A DNA stretch of 64,000 nt from Methylobacterium cerastii (GTDB taxonomy: Bacteria; Pseudomonadota; Alphaproteobacteria; Rhizobiales; Beijerinckiaceae). The DNA lies in NCBI RefSeq assembly GCF_022179125.1, contig NZ_BPQG01000032.1, positions 62,001 through 126,000 of the forward strand. Direction: 5' to 3'. Each line of letters starts with the position of its first letter. Positions within the stretch are counted from its first letter, which is position 1. A program made the translations under genes and the position numbers. Shown here piece by piece: positions 6,252 to 15,420 of this stretch. Below the pieces are notes generated by a model. That model did no database searches and was not told where the DNA came from. It worked only from the letters and a program-made list of their open reading frames with translations.

Positions 6252-6545
6252 CATGCGCTGTCCACCGGTTTTCCGTGACGGAGAAAGTTCGAGAGCCGTG
6301 CCATCCACCGCGCCGATCCCGCAAGGGTCGAGGACGACGATCTGGGTCCAGCAAGTCGAAACGGCTGTAACCTTAACGCCGATCGCTGGTTCGACCGGCC
6401 TATTCCTGCTCCTGATCGCAGCGATGTTGTGATCAACTCGGTTGTCTTACGCACTTGCCGCTCGGCTTAACCGGTCTTTAAGTCGGCGCCGACCGCCCCG
6501 CCCTCGCCGGGCCGGCGTGCCGGACTGATTGGGATCTGACGAAGC
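6252..6545. other. Intergenic stretch before the DUF2865 gene
   Basis: No confident gene. One small plus-strand frame starting with GTG (6298-6432, 44 codons before the stop) ends in a hydrophobic stretch (GLFLLLIAAML), but its ribosome binding site is poor and it is noted only as a possibility. The remainder probably holds the promoter of the DUF2865 gene; no clear boxes were identified. Confidence 0.3.
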
Positions 6546-7535
6546 ATGGCGTTCTTGGCGCGGTGGAGTGCGTTTTACGGCTCCGGAGGAACGCGGCGAC
6601 AGATGATCGGCACTGCGGTTGCGGGTCTGATCCTCGGGCTCGGCAGCGTCACGATCGGCTCGAGCCTCGTGCAGGCGTCCGAGCGCGGCGGCTTGTTCGA
6701 CTTCTTCCAAGAGCTGTTCGCGCCGGCCCTGCCGCAGCCCGCGCCTCAGGTGCACCGGCCCGGACGCTACGCCAACCTGCCCGATGGCCGCCGCCTCGGC
6801 GTTCCGCGTCCGCTCTACCACACGCCGCGTCCCGTGGCCGACCTTGCGCTCGGCCGGTCGCGCCGGGCGCGGGCACGGGCTCGCTCGGAACGTGCGGCAC
6901 CGGTCGCCGTGGCCGTCGCCTCCACCGGGCGGCGCACGGTCTGCGTGCGGATGTGCGACGGCTACCTCTTTCCCCTCGGCACCCTCGGAGCGCGGGCGGA
7001 CATGCCGGTCCACGAGGCGGCCTGCGCCGCCGCCTGTCCTGGTGCGCCGACGAACGTCTACACCCTCGGCGCACGCGAAACCGAACTCGACCGCGCGATC
7101 AGCCCGCAGGGTTTGCCGTACCGTGCCTCGGCACTCGCCAACATCTACCGCCAGCGCCGCGTGGAGAACTGCTCCTGCCAGGCCGCGCCCGGCACTACCC
7201 CGCTGCCGGTCGCCAACGACTTGACGCTGCGCAAGGGCGACGTCGTCGCCACCCATGACAGCGCCGACGTGGTGACGCGCAGCCGTTCGGGCTCGGTTGC
7301 CCTCGTCGACTTTCGGCAAGCCGCGATCACGCGCGGCCAGAGCCGGCGGATCGAGGCCAAGGTCGGCGCGATCCGGCGTGACGCCGAAGCGCGCGTCTTC
7401 CGCAGGACGCTGCGCACCGCCGAGCGGGCGAGCCTCGTGCAGGTCGCCTCCGTCGGCGATGGCTTCCGTATCCCGGCCCGCGCCGTCGGCGGCCAGAACG
7501 AGATCCGCGTGGTCACGCCCTCCCCGTTCCGGTGA
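6546..7535 (+). CDS. DUF2865 domain secreted/anchored protein
   Basis: A 329-residue protein with an N-terminal hydrophobic segment (IGTAVAGLILGLGSVTIGSS). It then carries the DUF2865 core: a Cys motif CVRMCDGYLFPLG (about residues 136-148), HEAACAAACPGAPTNVY, and a distal CSCQ. This family is common in Hyphomicrobiales, is predicted to be periplasmic, and has no established function. The conserved Cys pairs suggest disulfides or metal binding. The stretch between anchor and core is Arg/Ala-rich. It is followed after 94 bp by an MBL-fold hydrolase on the same strand. Confidence 0.8.
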   Translation: MAFLARWSAFYGSGGTRRQMIGTAVAGLILGLGSVTIGSSLVQASERGGLFDFFQELFAPALPQPAPQVHRPGRYANLPDGRRLGVPRPLYHTPRPVADLALGRSRRARARARSERAAPVAVAVASTGRRTVCVRMCDGYLFPLGTLGARADMPVHEAACAAACPGAPTNVYTLGARETELDRAISPQGLPYRASALANIYRQRRVENCSCQAAPGTTPLPVANDLTLRKGDVVATHDSADVVTRSRSGSVALVDFRQAAITRGQSRRIEAKVGAIRRDAEARVFRRTLRTAERASLVQVASVGDGFRIPARAVGGQNEIRVVTPSPFR

Positions 7536-7629
7536 CGGCGCGCCGCGATCGCGTACCGTCCCGCGCTCGATTGTCCACGATGCCGCGATCGCGTAGCCCC
7601 GGGTCGTTCGGGAGCGACAGGGGCCTACG

Positions 7630-8571
7630 ATGGCGGAGACGAATGCGGGCGGTGACGCGCCGGACTTCGAGACGGCGATGCCTGCGAATGGCCGCCTTGA
7701 GACGCTGAGCCCTCTGGTCCGCCGTCGCGTTGCGCCCAATGGCGGTCCGTTCACGGCGAGCGGCACCTGCACCTACGTCGTCGGGCACGGGCAGGTCGCG
7801 GTGATCGATCCGGGGCCCGAGGATGCCGGCCACGTCGATGCGCTGCTGGCCGACCTCGGGTCCGAGACGGTCGCCGCAATCGTCGTTACCCATACCCATC
7901 GCGACCACTCGCCGGGCGCACGCCTGCTTCAGGCGCGCACCGGCGCGCCGATCGCCGGCTGCCTGCCGCATCGGGCGGCGCGCCCGCTCGCCGTCGGCGA
8001 GGTCGGCCATCTCGACGCCGCCGCCGACCGCGACCACGTCCCCGACCGGCCGATGCACGAGGGCGACACGCTCGACGGGTCGGGCTGGACGCTGGTCGCC
8101 GTCGAGACGCCGGGGCACACCATGAACCACCTCGCCTTCGCCCTGCCGGAGGAGGTGGCTCTGTTCTCCGGCGACCACGTGATGGCGTGGTCGACCAGCA
8201 TCGTCGCGCCGCCCGACGGCTCGATGCGCGCCTACATGGATTCCCTCGACAAGCTCCGGGGCCGCGACGAAACCGTGTACTGGCCGGGACACGGGGGGCC
8301 GGTGCGCAACCCCCGTCGGTTCGTCCGGGGGCTCGCCAACCACCGCCGCCACCGCGAGGCCTCGATCCGTGCGCGGATCACTGCTGGCGACGACACGATC
8401 CCGGCGATCGTCACCGCTACCTACCAGAGCCTCGATCCGCGCCTGCGCGGCGCGGCGGCGCTGTCGGTTTTCGCCCACCTCGAGGACCTCGTCGCGCGCG
8501 GGCTCGTGGCCACGGACGGCCCGCCGCGGCTCGACGGCGTCTTCCGGCCGGTCACTCCGGCAGTCGGCTGA
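7630..8571 (+). CDS. MBL-fold metallo-hydrolase (LACTB2-like)
   Basis: A 313-residue protein. The metal-binding HTHRDH lies at residues 88-93, with further ligands in ETPGHTMNH, LFSGDHVM and WPGHGGPV. The C-terminal region (IPAIVTATYQSLDPRLRGAA ... LARGLVATD) resembles the winged-helix tail of the LACTB2/GloB-like branch, whose members hydrolyse thioesters or, in LACTB2, RNA. The substrate cannot be told. The frame opens with ATG 7630, and the gene is convergent with the DUF1499 gene downstream. Confidence 0.88.
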   Translation: MAETNAGGDAPDFETAMPANGRLETLSPLVRRRVAPNGGPFTASGTCTYVVGHGQVAVIDPGPEDAGHVDALLADLGSETVAAIVVTHTHRDHSPGARLLQARTGAPIAGCLPHRAARPLAVGEVGHLDAAADRDHVPDRPMHEGDTLDGSGWTLVAVETPGHTMNHLAFALPEEVALFSGDHVMAWSTSIVAPPDGSMRAYMDSLDKLRGRDETVYWPGHGGPVRNPRRFVRGLANHRRHREASIRARITAGDDTIPAIVTATYQSLDPRLRGAAALSVFAHLEDLVARGLVATDGPPRLDGVFRPVTPAVG

Positions 8572-8590
8572 GGCGCCGGGCCGCAGGCCA

Positions 8591-9370
8591 CTACTTCACC
8601 GCGAGCGCGAGGTTTGCGACCTCGTCGAGATAGGCTCGGATGCGGTCGGCGTTGACGCCGAGGTCGCGGGTGCCGAGCCGTGAGGCGGAGCGGACGTCGA
8701 TGCGAGCGCCGTCGGCGCGCGGCCGGACGCGGATGGTGACGTCGTCGGGTAGGTTGAGGATGAGGCTGCGCGAGACGGCCTCGATCCGGCCGTTTCCGAC
8801 CCGCCCGCCGGGGCGTATCGCCTCGACGATCTGCCACTTGCGGTTCACGGCGGCTTTGCGCGCCAGCTCGAACGCCTCGTCGGCGCCGATGTCTAGGGTC
8901 AGCGGCGCGATCTGCGGGTAGGCGGCGCGCTGCTTCTCGCGGGCCTGCGGACCGGGATCGGGCGGATAGCCTCCGTTGCGGGCGGCGAAGGCGGCGCGCG
9001 AGCGCGAGAAGGCTGGCGGGTTGTCGATGTCGGTGGTCACATCGGTCAGCGCGGGCAGCCGGAATCCGCGGAGCGCCGCGTAGGCCGGGTAGGCCAGGAC
9101 CAGCATGGCGAGGACGAGGCCGGCGATCGCGGCGCCGAGGCCGCGGGCGCCCTCCCGCCAGACCCGGACGAAGGCGTACGCGGCGAGCGCCACGGCCACC
9201 AGCGCCACGCAAAGGCCGGCGGCGAGGGTCGCCAGCGCCGGCCCGGCCTCGGTACGGGGATCGCGCACCAGCATGATCGCGATCCCGGAGACCACGAGCG
9301 AGAACAGGGCGGTCCACCGTGCGAGCGGGCCGGCGCGGGTGACGGGTTCCTCGACGAGTAGGCGGCGCAT
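8591..9370 (-). CDS. DUF1499 domain membrane protein
   Basis: A 259-residue protein. Three N-terminal hydrophobic segments (WTALFSLVVSGIAIML, GPALATLAAGLCVALVAVALAAYAF in two blocks, LGAAIAGLVLAMLVLAYPAY) precede a soluble DUF1499 domain (TDVTTDIDNPPAFSRS ... RVRPRADGARIDVRSASRLG). DUF1499 proteins are widespread in alphaproteobacteria and plastids and have no firm function. ATG 9370 is preferred over an upstream start because it sits directly before the conserved N-terminal region. It is divergent from the MarR regulator. Confidence 0.82.
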   Translation of the reverse strand: MRRLLVEEPVTRAGPLARWTALFSLVVSGIAIMLVRDPRTEAGPALATLAAGLCVALVAVALAAYAFVRVWREGARGLGAAIAGLVLAMLVLAYPAYAALRGFRLPALTDVTTDIDNPPAFSRSRAAFAARNGGYPPDPGPQAREKQRAAYPQIAPLTLDIGADEAFELARKAAVNRKWQIVEAIRPGGRVGNGRIEAVSRSLILNLPDDVTIRVRPRADGARIDVRSASRLGTRDLGVNADRIRAYLDEVANLALAVK

Positions 9371-9468
9371 GGCTCGTGTGGGGCTGCAGGGGATGCGAAG
9401 GCTATACCGGCCGCAGCGCAGCCGCGCCACTCGCGGGGACCGCCCGGTCTGCTATAGCCTCGTCCCCA

Positions 9469-9954
9469 ATGCCGCGTTCCCTCCCAGCCCCCGATCCGGA
9501 CCCCGCAGACGCCGCGGACCCCCTGCGCGTCTGGTTCCGCTTCATCCGTCTGAACCGGCGCGTGACCGCGGCGATGAGCGCGCGGCTGCGCGGCCTCGGC
9601 CTGTCGATCCCACAATTCGATGTGCTCTCCACATTGACCGAGCGCGAGGGCCTGACCCAGCAGGATCTCGCGGCCCGGCTCTACGTGACGAAGGGCAACG
9701 TCTCCGGCCTGATCGACCGCCTGGTCGAAGCTGGGCTCGTCGAGCGGCGGCCGATCCCCGGCGACCGGCGCTCGCACGCGCTCCACCTCACGCCGGTCGG
9801 GGCCGACCTCGCCGCGCAGGGGCTGGCGGCGCAGGCGGCCTATGTCGGGCAGACGCTGGGACGGCTCGGCGATGACGACCTCGCGGCTTTCGAGGCCTTG
9901 GTGCTGCGCTGGCGGGCGCTGGCCCGGGCGGAAGCCGAAAACCCTACCGACTGA
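9469..9954 (+). CDS. MarR-family transcriptional regulator
   Basis: A 161-residue protein with the MarR winged helix: LSIPQFDVLSTLTEREG, then the recognition region LTQQDLAARLYVTKGNVSGL, and the wing RRPIPGDRRSHALHLTPVG. Members are dimeric repressors or activators that often control a divergent neighbour, here the DUF1499 gene 98 bp away, and respond to phenolic or oxidative signals. The ligand is not deducible. ATG 9469 gives the usual family length; the longer frame from 9376 is likely not used. Confidence 0.88.
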   Translation: MPRSLPAPDPDPADAADPLRVWFRFIRLNRRVTAAMSARLRGLGLSIPQFDVLSTLTEREGLTQQDLAARLYVTKGNVSGLIDRLVEAGLVERRPIPGDRRSHALHLTPVGADLAAQGLAAQAAYVGQTLGRLGDDDLAAFEALVLRWRALARAEAENPTD

Positions 9955-9990
9955 TACGGCTTCCGCTTGATCAAAGCGGAGGCCGTATCA
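9952..9990. repeat. Palindromic intergenic repeat
   Basis: Near-perfect inverted repeat: arms TGATACGGCTTCCGCTT and AAGCGGAGGCCGTATCA (one mismatch) around GATCA-type loop bases. It overlaps the last bases of the MarR gene. It could be a terminator-like structure or a dispersed REP-like element; genome copy number would decide. Confidence 0.6.
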
Positions 9991-10021
9991 GGCAAGCCCG
10001 CGCGGCGCCTGAGCGAAGCCT

Positions 10022-10054
10022 AAATCCGCCATCCCGAAGGGATCAACCGGATTT
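10022..10054. repeat. Nested stem-loop in intergenic space
   Basis: An outer stem AAATCCG / CGGATTT (10022-10028, 10048-10054) encloses an inner stem ATCCC-GAA-GGGAT (10031-10043). Together with the palindrome at 9952-9990 it fills the gap between the convergent MarR and AsmA genes. It may terminate the minus-strand AsmA gene or be part of a dispersed intergenic repeat. Confidence 0.5.
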
Positions 10055-10080
10055 GGTATGACTGGGCCGGGCTCGGCGGA

Positions 10081-11940
10081 TCAGGGTGCGTAGGCGCGCG
10101 CGGTGCCCGGGATCACGACCGAGGTCGGCACGTGCAGCGACGCCGGCCCTTCGTCGCGCCGCTCCGGCTCGGCCGCCTTCTGCGCGGCCCGGACGCGCAC
10201 GGCATCCCACGGGCCGACGATCTCGAAGGCGAGCCCTGGGCGGCCGGGGTCGCCGCCGGCCTTCGGGCCGAGCTCCGCCCGAGCGCTGACGCTGCGCGCC
10301 GGCAGCGAGATCTGCCCGCGCAGGATGCCCGTGAGGCTCGCGGTCTTCAAAGTGCCCTCGCCGATCTCTCCGATGCCGTCGGCGAAGCGCAGGGCGATCG
10401 CGGCGCGCTCGAACGGCGTGCGGCCGTTGCGGCGGGCGAGCGCTCCGGGCGCGATCGCCCCGTTGCGGTGCAGGACGTCGACGAGGTCGATCCCGGCCAG
10501 CACGCCGCCGTCGATGGTGAAGCCCGCCCGCCCGGCGACGTGCGCCGCGAGGTCCGCGGTGTCGCGCCCGCTGCTCTCCAGGGTGAACTGGCCTTGCGTG
10601 CCGCCGAGCACCCAGCGCGCCTCCCCGAGGTCGAGGAGGAGCGATCCGAGGTCGAGCCGGTCGAACGCGCCCTGCGCTTTCACCTCGGTCTCGCCGCCGT
10701 CTGCGCCGGCGGCCGAGAGGGCGACCCGGCCCTTCAGGGTCGCGCCCTGCAGCCCGGCGCGGTTGAGCGCGACCTCGATCGAGCCCGGCCGCACCAGCAC
10801 GCTCGCGGCGAGGTCGCTGAGGAGGACCGGGCCGATTCGGCTCTCGGCGGCCGAGATGCGCAGGTCGAGGTCGCCGCCGGTGAGCGGCGCCAGGGCCACC
10901 GGCCGGGCCGGCTCCGCGGTGCCGTCATCCGCCGGAGCGGTGCCGAAGACCTGCATCAGCCCGCCAAGCAGGGGCGCGAGGTTGAGGCTGTCGGCGGCGA
11001 GCGTTGCCTGGACCGCGGTGCGGGCCTCGCCGAAGCTCATCGAGCCCGCGCCTTCGAGCACGTCGTCGCCGAGGGTTGCGCGCAGGCTCGAGAACGACAG
11101 GGTCCGGCCGGCGGTCTCGAAGCGGCCGTCGAGCACGAGGGTCCGGATGAAGGGCGCCAGCGCCACGTCGCCGCCGATCCAGGCCATCGTCTCGGACAAC
11201 GAGCGCGTCTCGACCCGTCCCCGCCCCTGCATCGCGAAGCCGCCCGCGGTGGTGGCGGTGCCGTCGGCCGACAGGCTCCCCGTGGGCCACGCGGCGTTCA
11301 GGGCGAAGGGCGACGCGGCTCCGGCCAGGAGGTCGCCCGCGCGCAGCCCGACGACCGCCACGCTGGTGCGCGCACCGCGCCAGGTCAGGGTCGCGGCCGC
11401 GTCGAGGCTGGCGCTCCAGATCGGCCAGGCGAGGGTCAGGTCGACCGCCTGCGCGCCGGCTCCCGGATTCGCGGAATCGAGGGTGGTGCCACTCAAGGTG
11501 ATCCGGCGCGGATGGTTGGTGCCGCCTTGGGCTAGGCGCGCGCCGATGCGGCGGGCGGGCTCGGTCCAGCGCGGGTCGTCGGCGCCGTCGGGCATGTGGA
11601 TGGTAGCGCCGCCCAGCGCGACCGAGCCGAGGTCGGCCTGGCCCGAGAGCAGGGCGAGCGGATTGAGGTCGAGGTCGAGGCTGCCGCCCTCGATCAGGGC
11701 AGGTCCGCCGGCCTGCGCCCCGGTGATCCGGGTGCGGGTGAAGCTCAGGCGCGGAAGCGGGAGTAGCGTCATCGTCGTCGCGCCCTCCGCGGTGAGCGCG
11801 AGGCCGAACTCGCGCAGGCCGCGGCTGACGAAAGCCGCCGCCGTCGGGGTGCCGACCGGCCAGGGCAGGGTCGCCAAGCCCGCCACGAGGGCGGCCATCG
11901 ACGCGAGGCCGACGGCGATGAGGGGGCGGCGCGGCGACAT
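10081..11940 (-). CDS. AsmA-family protein
   Basis: A 619-residue protein with an N-terminal membrane anchor (PLIAVGLASMAALVAGLA), then the AsmA N-domain (GLREFGLALTAEGATTMTLL ... ALIEGGSLDLDLNPLALLSG) and a C-terminal AsmA-like region (GRAGFTIDGGVLAGIDLVDVL ... GEGTLKTASLTGILRGQISLP). AsmA-like proteins are repeating beta-groove proteins that span or line the periplasm and are implicated in phospholipid transport and outer membrane homeostasis. ATG 11940 is preferred over 11958 because GGAG lies close upstream. It is divergent from scoAB. Confidence 0.85.
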   Translation of the reverse strand: MSPRRPLIAVGLASMAALVAGLATLPWPVGTPTAAAFVSRGLREFGLALTAEGATTMTLLPLPRLSFTRTRITGAQAGGPALIEGGSLDLDLNPLALLSGQADLGSVALGGATIHMPDGADDPRWTEPARRIGARLAQGGTNHPRRITLSGTTLDSANPGAGAQAVDLTLAWPIWSASLDAAATLTWRGARTSVAVVGLRAGDLLAGAASPFALNAAWPTGSLSADGTATTAGGFAMQGRGRVETRSLSETMAWIGGDVALAPFIRTLVLDGRFETAGRTLSFSSLRATLGDDVLEGAGSMSFGEARTAVQATLAADSLNLAPLLGGLMQVFGTAPADDGTAEPARPVALAPLTGGDLDLRISAAESRIGPVLLSDLAASVLVRPGSIEVALNRAGLQGATLKGRVALSAAGADGGETEVKAQGAFDRLDLGSLLLDLGEARWVLGGTQGQFTLESSGRDTADLAAHVAGRAGFTIDGGVLAGIDLVDVLHRNGAIAPGALARRNGRTPFERAAIALRFADGIGEIGEGTLKTASLTGILRGQISLPARSVSARAELGPKAGGDPGRPGLAFEIVGPWDAVRVRAAQKAAEPERRDEGPASLHVPTSVVIPGTARAYAP

Positions 11941-12251
11941 TGCACTCCGGGCGGGCACGTCGCGGGAGCGCCGAGGAGCGGCGTAGGCGCGACGGGGGAC
12001 GACGAACGCGTCCGCGATGTCTCAGGCTCCCCCCAGCCGTCATGCATCGGACCGTTCGGGTGATTCCCTTAAAGCCTTCGATCGGCTTTGTCTGCCCGCG
12101 GCGCCCGGCCGTCCCCGCCGCCTTCGAACGCATGCCGGCGCTTTGATTCCCGGCACCGGGCGCCTTTACCGGCGCGTCGGAATCGGAGACAGCTTTCGCG
12201 GAAACGATTGTCGGCGCCGTCGCGCGCGGGCCTTGATAGGGTTCAACGTCC
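11941..12251. other. Divergent intergenic region between the AsmA and scoA genes
   Basis: 311 bp with no credible gene. It must hold promoters for both flanking genes. A short AAAGCC / GGCTTT stem at 12071-12089 is the only structure noted. No EcfG-type motif was found. Confidence 0.4.
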
Positions 12252-12989
12252 ATGAAGAAGGTCTATGCGGATCCGACGACGGCGCTCGCGGGGCTGCTGA
12301 AGAACGACATGATGGTGATGTGCGGCGGCTTCGGCCTCTGCGGCATCCCCGACGAACTGATCGAGGCTGTGCGCGAATCGGGCGTGAAGGGCCTGACCAT
12401 CGTCTCGAACAACGCCGGCATCGACGGCGTTGGTCTCGGCAAGCTGCTCGACACGCGGCAGGTCTCCAAGATGATCTCGTCCTATGTCGGCGAGAACAAG
12501 GAGTTCGCCCGGCAGTATCTCGGCGGCGAACTCGAGATCGAGTTCAACCCGCAGGGGACGCTCGCCGAGCGCATCCGCGCGGGCGGAGCCGGCATCCCGG
12601 CCTTCTTCACCAAGACCGGCGTCGGCACCAAGGTCGCCGAGGGCAAGGAGGTGCGTGAGTTCGACGGCGAGCACTTCGTGATGGAGCGCGGCCTGTTCGC
12701 GGACCTCGCGCTCATCCACGCCCACACCGGCGACACCGAGGGCAACCTCCGCTACCGGAAGACCGCCCGGAACTTCAACCCGATGATGGCCACCGCCGCG
12801 ACCATGACGGTGGCGCAGGTCGAGCACCTGGTGAAGCCCGGCGAGATCGACGCCGACGACATCCACACGCCCGGCATCTTCGTGAAGCGCATCATCCACG
12901 TGCCGGGACGCGAGAAGCGGATCGAGCAGCGCACGGTGCGCAAGCGCGCCGAAGCCGCGCCCGCGGCGGCCGGCGGCGGCCAGATCTGA
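12252..12989 (+). CDS. scoA: Succinyl-CoA:3-ketoacid CoA-transferase, subunit A
   Basis: A 245-residue protein with the class I CoA-transferase alpha subunit signatures: [17 protein letters not shown] near the start, [20 protein letters not shown] in the middle, and [27 protein letters not shown]. The enzyme moves CoA from succinyl-CoA to acetoacetate, linking ketone body or polyhydroxybutyrate breakdown to acetyl-CoA. The C-terminus has a short Ala-rich, low-complexity extension ([13 protein letters not shown]). The beta subunit follows after 22 bp, clearly an operon. Confidence 0.95.
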   Translation: MKKVYADPTTALAGLLKNDMMVMCGGFGLCGIPDELIEAVRESGVKGLTIVSNNAGIDGVGLGKLLDTRQVSKMISSYVGENKEFARQYLGGELEIEFNPQGTLAERIRAGGAGIPAFFTKTGVGTKVAEGKEVREFDGEHFVMERGLFADLALIHAHTGDTEGNLRYRKTARNFNPMMATAATMTVAQVEHLVKPGEIDADDIHTPGIFVKRIIHVPGREKRIEQRTVRKRAEAAPAAAGGGQI

Positions 12990-13011
12990 TCAGGCAAGAG
13001 GGAACACGAAA

Positions 13012-13671
13012 ATGGCCTGGACCCGCGAACAGATGGCGGCACGTGCCGCGAAGGAGCTGGAGGACGGCTTCTACGTCAACCTCGGGATCGGCATCCCGAC
13101 CCTGGTTTCCAACTACATCCCCGACGGGATGTCGGTTCAGCTCCAGTCGGAGAACGGCATGCTCGGCATGGGCCCGTTCCCGCTCGAAGGCGAGGAGGAC
13201 GCCGACCTGATCAACGCCGGCAAGCAGACGATCACGGCGCTGCCGACGACGAGCTACTTCTCCTCGTCCGATTCTTTCGGGATGATCCGCGGCGGGCACA
13301 TCAACCTGTCGATCCTCGGCGCCATGCAGGTGGCCGGGAACGGCGACCTCGCCAACTGGATGATCCCCGGCAAGATGGTGAAGGGCATGGGCGGCGCCAT
13401 GGACCTCGTGGCCGGCGTCAAGCGCGTCGTCGTCGTCATGGAGCACGTGGCGAAGAACAAGGACGGCACCGAGAGCCCCAAGCTGCTCAAGGAATGCGAC
13501 CTGCCGCTCACCGGCACGCACGTGGTCGACCTCGTCATCACCGATCTCGGCGTGTTCACGATCGACAAGCACGGCGACGGCGGGATGCGGCTGATCGAGC
13601 TCGCGGACGGCGTCACCGAGGACGAGATCCGCGGCAAGACCGAGGCGGCCTACACGGTGGGGCTCGCCTGA
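13012..13671 (+). CDS. scoB: Succinyl-CoA:3-ketoacid CoA-transferase, subunit B
   Basis: A 219-residue protein with the beta-subunit signatures: [19 protein letters not shown], and the catalytic Glu in [10 protein letters not shown] that forms the covalent glutamyl-CoA intermediate. It also has [23 protein letters not shown], and ends near the typical length for the bacterial two-subunit enzyme. It is translated from ATG 13012, with a GAGGG-like site upstream. It pairs with scoA to form the heteromeric enzyme and is convergent with the Pot permease genes, only 4 bp away. Confidence 0.95.
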   Translation: MAWTREQMAARAAKELEDGFYVNLGIGIPTLVSNYIPDGMSVQLQSENGMLGMGPFPLEGEEDADLINAGKQTITALPTTSYFSSSDSFGMIRGGHINLSILGAMQVAGNGDLANWMIPGKMVKGMGGAMDLVAGVKRVVVVMEHVAKNKDGTESPKLLKECDLPLTGTHVVDLVITDLGVFTIDKHGDGGMRLIELADGVTEDEIRGKTEAAYTVGLA

Positions 13672-13675
13672 GGTT

Positions 13676-14473
13676 CTACGACGTGGCTCGGCCGCCCCGC
13701 CGGGCGCCGAGCCACGTCGCGGCGCCGACCGCGAGGCCGACCGCGGCGATCAGGAGCGTCGAGGCGGCGTTGATCTCCGGGTTCACCCCGAGGCGGACCT
13801 GGCTGTAGAGCCGCATCGGCAGGGTGGTCGCGCCCGGCCCGGAGACGAAGCTCGCGACCACGAGGTCGTCGAGCGACAGGGTGAAGGCCAGCAGGAACCC
13901 GGCGGCGATGCCGGGGGCCAGGAGCGGCAGCGTCACCGTGGCGAAGACCCGGAACGGCCCGGCCCCGAGGTCGGCCGCGGCCTCCTCCAGGTCGCGGTCG
14001 AGCCCGCGCAGGCGCGCGGCGACGACCACCGCGACGAAGCCGGTGCCCAGCGTCGCGTGGGCGACGACGATCGCCCCCATCCCGCGGTCGAGCCCGATCC
14101 CGACGAAGAGCAGCAGCAGCGACAGGCCGGTGATCACCTCCGGCATCACCATCGGCGCGGTGACGAGGCCGGTGAACAGCGTCCGCCCACTGAAGCGGCC
14201 GTGGCGGGCGAGCGCGAGGGCGGCGAGCGTGCCGAGCGCGGTGGCGATTGCGGCCGACAGGGTCGCGACCCGCAGCGACATCCAGGCGGATTCGAGCAAC
14301 GGCCCGTCGGCCAGCAGCACGCCGTACCACCGGGTCGAGAACCCGCCCCACACCGTGACCAGCGCCGACGCGTTGAACGAGTAGGCGACGAGCACCAGGA
14401 TCGGCGCGTAGAGGAAGCCGAACCCTGAGATCAGCACGGCACGGATCAGGACGGATCGGGTCAGCACGCTCAT
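13676..14473 (-). CDS. potI: Polyamine-type ABC transporter permease (PotI/PotC-like)
   Basis: A 265-residue inner-membrane protein with about six hydrophobic segments and the EAA loop that docks on the ATPase (LEEAAADLGAGPFRVFATVT). The sequence around TWGGFSTRWYGVLL-like residues (VWGGFSTRWYGVLLAD) is typical of PotI/PotC. Its ATG at 14473 overlaps the PotH stop by 4 nt (ATGA), so it is translationally coupled. With PotH and the ATPase it should import putrescine, spermidine or a related compound. The longer frame upstream is a shadow of PotH. Confidence 0.9.
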   Translation of the reverse strand: MSVLTRSVLIRAVLISGFGFLYAPILVLVAYSFNASALVTVWGGFSTRWYGVLLADGPLLESAWMSLRVATLSAAIATALGTLAALALARHGRFSGRTLFTGLVTAPMVMPEVITGLSLLLLFVGIGLDRGMGAIVVAHATLGTGFVAVVVAARLRGLDRDLEEAAADLGAGPFRVFATVTLPLLAPGIAAGFLLAFTLSLDDLVVASFVSGPGATTLPMRLYSQVRLGVNPEINAASTLLIAAVGLAVGAATWLGARRGGRATS

Positions 14474-15420
14474 GGTGCGCCCTCTCTGCCCGGGATCTCT
14501 CTGCCCGAGCCCTCGCCGCTCGCGGCCTCGGCGGCGGCGTCGCGGAACAGCACCACCGGGCCGACCACGAGGACGACCAGCAGGATCGCCACCGCCGAGG
14601 CGAGCGGCCAATCGCGGTTGGAGAAGAACTCGCTCCACAGCACGCGCCCGAGCATCAGCGTCTCGGAGCCGCCGAGCAGGTCCGGGATCACGAACTCGCC
14701 GACCATGGGGATGAAGCAGAGCGCTGCGCCGGCCAGCAGGCCGGGGAGCGCGAGGGGCAGCGTCACCGTCCGGAACACCCGGGCCGGCGAGGCGCCGAGG
14801 TCGGCGGCCGCCTCGCGCAAAGCCGGATCGAGGCGGCTCAGCACGGCGTAGAGCGGCAGCACCATGAACGGCAGGTAGGCGTAGACGAGGCCGATGAGCA
14901 CTGCGACGGGGGTATTCAGGATTTCTAGCGGCTGTCCGATCAGCCCCAGGCGCATCAGCCCGAGGTTGAGCAGGCCTTCCGGCTTCAGGATCGCGATCCA
15001 GGCGTAGACCCGGATCAGGAAGCTCGTCCAGAACGGCACCACGACGAGGGCGACGAGCAGCGGCTGACGCCCCGCCGGGCTCCGGGCGATGGCGTAGGCG
15101 AGCGGGGTGGCGATGCCCGCCAGGATGATCGTCGCCGCCAGCGCGTAGGCCACCGAGGCCAGGGCCGCGTCGCGATAGAGCGCGTCGGTGGCAAGCGTGA
15201 CGTAGTTCTCGACGTTCAAGGCCTGGAGGAAGTCCGACCAATCCCCCGCCCCGCCCCGCCAGTCGAGCACCGGCAGGTACGGCGGCATCGCGGTGGCCGG
15301 CTCCGACAGGCTGATCTTCAAGGTGATGACGAACGGCACCAGGAAGAACGCGCCGAGCCAGAGCCAGACCGGCAGGCGAAGCAGGGCCTGTAGGCTTCGC
15401 GCGCGCGACAGGGGGATCAT
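14470..15420 (-). CDS. potH: Polyamine-type ABC transporter permease (PotH/PotB-like)
   Basis: A 316-residue inner-membrane protein with six predicted helices, beginning with LPVWLWLGAFFLVPFVITLK. It has the PotH/PotB hallmarks NVENYVTL, VPFWTSFLIRVYAWIAIL and the EAA loop LREAAADLGASPARVFRTVT. ATG 15420 is chosen because the hydrophobic N-terminus begins there; the open frame continues upstream without conserved sequence. It overlaps PotI by 4 nt. The cognate ATPase lies 1.08 kb upstream on the same strand; a periplasmic binding protein is missing from the locus. Confidence 0.9.
   Translation of the reverse strand: MIPLSRARSLQALLRLPVWLWLGAFFLVPFVITLKISLSEPATAMPPYLPVLDWRGGAGDWSDFLQALNVENYVTLATDALYRDAALASVAYALAATIILAGIATPLAYAIARSPAGRQPLLVALVVVPFWTSFLIRVYAWIAILKPEGLLNLGLMRLGLIGQPLEILNTPVAVLIGLVYAYLPFMVLPLYAVLSRLDPALREAAADLGASPARVFRTVTLPLALPGLLAGAALCFIPMVGEFVIPDLLGGSETLMLGRVLWSEFFSNRDWPLASAVAILLVVLVVGPVVLFRDAAAEAASGEGSGREIPGREGAP

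Noticed and set aside
10103-11986. A 627-codon plus-strand frame opposite the AsmA-family gene.
   Set aside because: The minus-strand product has the anchor and AsmA domains; the plus-strand frame is Arg/Ser/Pro-rich with no recognisable sequence.
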